Below the pieces are notes generated by a model, which was not told the origin of the DNA, did not search any database, and was given only the letters and a program-made list of their open reading frames with translations. DNA of 6,198 nucleotides from an uncultured Collinsella sp. (GTDB lineage: Bacteria; Actinomycetota; Coriobacteriia; Coriobacteriales; Coriobacteriaceae), in NCBI GenBank assembly GCA_900754435.1, contig CAAECT010000026.1, positions 1 through 6,198 on the forward strand, given 5' to 3'. Shown one piece after another: positions 4,931-6,198 of the stretch. Within the stretch, counting starts at the first letter, position 1. Each line of letters begins with the position of its first letter. A program made the position numbers and the translations under genes.

Positions 4931-4949
4931 TTGAGCAAAGGTGGCTCAC

Positions 4950-6041
4950 ATGCAAACAAACCCTTTTAAGCCCACAGCAGGTAAAACACCTCCCACGATT
5001 ATCGGCCGCGAAGATGTGCTCGAAGAATTCAATGAGGGCCTCACCAACGGGCCTGGTGCCCCTGGGCGCCTAATGCGCATAGCCGGCGTCCGTGGAACGG
5101 GCAAGACGGTCCTCCTTGACGAGTGCTCACGTTTGGCGCAAAGCCGTGGCTGGACGGTCATAAAAGAGGTCGCAACCGAGGGACTTTGCCAGCGCATTCT
5201 CGAACAGCTGCAGCCCAAATTCCAGGCCAAACACGCCAGATTTGAGCCCACCGTAGCTGGCATATCCATCGGCAGCATAGATATTGAGCGAATCGGCCCA
5301 TCGCTACGCGACGCCATGAGACAGACAATATCCAAGAATGGAAATAGCCTGCTCATCACTCTCGACGAGGTTCAAGACGCAGAGCTCGATGAGGTCCGAA
5401 CGCTCTCCATTGCGATTCAGCAGGTTATCGGCGAAGACCTTGATATCGCCTTTGTTTTTGCTGGGCTGCCTTCGATGATTGAAAGCATCATCAACGGAAA
5501 GACACTTACGTTTTTGCGCCGTGCCCTCCCCTTTGATCTGAAGGCTGTGGCAGTAACCGAAGTGTCGTACTCCCTCGAGGAAACCATTGAAGCGTCTGGC
5601 ATGGAGTTGCAGCCAGGTATTGCCGGCCAACTTGCCGAGGCAACGCAAGGCTATCCTTTCATGATCCAACTCGTTGGATACTACGCATGGCAGTTGGCAA
5701 GACGCGCACATACAGCGATTATTGGAGAAGAAGAAGCCGAGCGCGGCATTGCAACGGCACGCGAACGCTTCTGCGCCATGGTGATTGAGCCCGCGCTGCA
5801 GCGCATTCCGCCCACGTGCATCGCTTATCTGCTGAGCATGGCGTCTTTGGGGCAGACGAGCTCGACCAGCATGGTTGCCGACGCCCTAAACAAAACGCCT
5901 CAACAGGTGAGCTCCGTCCGCAGCCGCCTGTTAAGAGAATCGATTATCGAGGCTCCTTCGTACGGCAAGGTCTCATTTGCCATCCCCTACATGCGCGACT
6001 ACCTCTACGAGCACAAAGCCGAACTGGAAGCTGAACTGTAG
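4950..6041 (+). CDS. Orc1/Cdc6-like AAA ATPase with C-terminal winged helix
   Basis: A 363-residue predicted ATPase of the archaeal-type/AAA_16-like group. Walker A is GVRGTGKT (residues 46-53, K52), Walker B is LLITLDE (134-140, D139/E140) followed by VQD, a sensor-1-like FVFAGLPSM lies at ~169-176, and GYPFMIQLVG lies at ~234-243. Residues ~285-355 resemble a winged helix (DALNKTPQQVSSVRSRLL, then a wing APSYGKVSFAIP), so DNA binding is plausible. The order GREDVLEEF, P-loop, Walker B, winged helix matches Orc1/Cdc6-like proteins, but bacterial members of this family have no settled function. ATG at 4950 is chosen because AAAGGTGG lies 6 bases upstream; GTG at 4941, in the same frame, would use that Shine-Dalgarno as coding sequence. 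The phased repeat lies directly upstream and probably contains its promoter. No signal peptide or membrane segment is seen. Confidence 0.88.
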   Translation: MQTNPFKPTAGKTPPTIIGREDVLEEFNEGLTNGPGAPGRLMRIAGVRGTGKTVLLDECSRLAQSRGWTVIKEVATEGLCQRILEQLQPKFQAKHARFEPTVAGISIGSIDIERIGPSLRDAMRQTISKNGNSLLITLDEVQDAELDEVRTLSIAIQQVIGEDLDIAFVFAGLPSMIESIINGKTLTFLRRALPFDLKAVAVTEVSYSLEETIEASGMELQPGIAGQLAEATQGYPFMIQLVGYYAWQLARRAHTAIIGEEEAERGIATARERFCAMVIEPALQRIPPTCIAYLLSMASLGQTSSTSMVADALNKTPQQVSSVRSRLLRESIIEAPSYGKVSFAIPYMRDYLYEHKAELEAEL

Positions 6042-6066
6042 AAACGACAACTGCCCTGCAAGATGA

Positions 6067-6198
6067 AAACCGCTCCAGGAGCACTTCTTTGCCAACGCCA
6101 CCGACGAGGCCATCATCGCCAAGGTCAAGGAGCTCCTGGGCCCTAATCGGACTATCTGCGCCTTCCCGTCGAACGCAGGCGGCGGCTGCCCAACACAC
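6067..6198 (+). pseudogene. Coding-like fragment lacking a start codon, runs off the window
   Basis: The frame beginning after a TGA at 6064-6066 stays open for 44 codons to the window edge, with mostly G or C in third positions as in the neighbouring genes. It begins KPLQEHFFANATDEAIIAKV and ends near CAFPSNAGGGCPTH. There is no ATG, GTG or TTG in a sensible place within it. ATG at 6063 in another frame starts MKTAPGALL and reaches a stop after 28 codons, so a small insertion or deletion near the beginning could have broken the gene. I do not recognise the family. The true extent lies outside the window. Confidence 0.4.

Noticed and set aside
4941..4949. GTG at 4941 as the ATPase start
   Set aside because: The best Shine-Dalgarno (AAAGGTGG) overlaps this codon and is correctly spaced for the ATG at 4950.

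Overview
The window looks like chromosomal DNA of a high-GC Gram-positive gut bacterium. Codon third positions are mostly G or C, promoters are sigma-A-like, and the gene content fits the Coriobacteriia. A Collinsella-like host is my best guess, from general resemblance only and not from any search.

Layout. Bases 1-489 (+) are the 3' part of a KDPG/KHG aldolase gene (eda), closed by a clear intrinsic terminator. Bases 490-882 hold no gene but three successive inverted-repeat structures (545-645, 708-774, 801-867). Next, on the minus strand, come a FadR-type GntR regulator (883-1575), a long perfect hairpin (1644-1718), a terminator (1750-1796), a GntP-family sugar-acid permease (1833-3167) and a HIT-family protein (3234-3668). 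Bases 3669-4155 are a divergent control region. It has two copies of an ACGAAA-N4-TTTCGT operator-like motif, a perfect 16-bp palindrome, a good promoter, and a highly structured leader ending in an intrinsic terminator. On the plus strand follow a YczE-type integral membrane protein (4156-4836), a 10-bp-periodic TATA-rich tandem repeat (4861-4930), and an Orc1/Cdc6-like AAA ATPase with a C-terminal winged helix (4950-6041). The last 130 bases look coding but have no start codon in frame.

How the genes may work together. The aldolase, GntR regulator and permease form a plausible sugar-acid module: the permease imports a gluconate-like or related acid, the FCD-domain regulator senses an acid ligand, and Eda splits KDPG to pyruvate and glyceraldehyde 3-phosphate. 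The HIT gene lies 66 bp upstream of the permease on the same strand and may be co-transcribed. The membrane protein and the ATPase have no evident functional link to that module.

The most unusual content is non-coding. A 33-nt-arm hairpin at 545-645 pairs far better as minus-strand RNA than as plus-strand RNA. A palindromic repeat family occurs on both sides of the gntR-type gene. The membrane-protein gene has an attenuator-like leader, and the ATPase gene has a helically phased repeat directly before its start.
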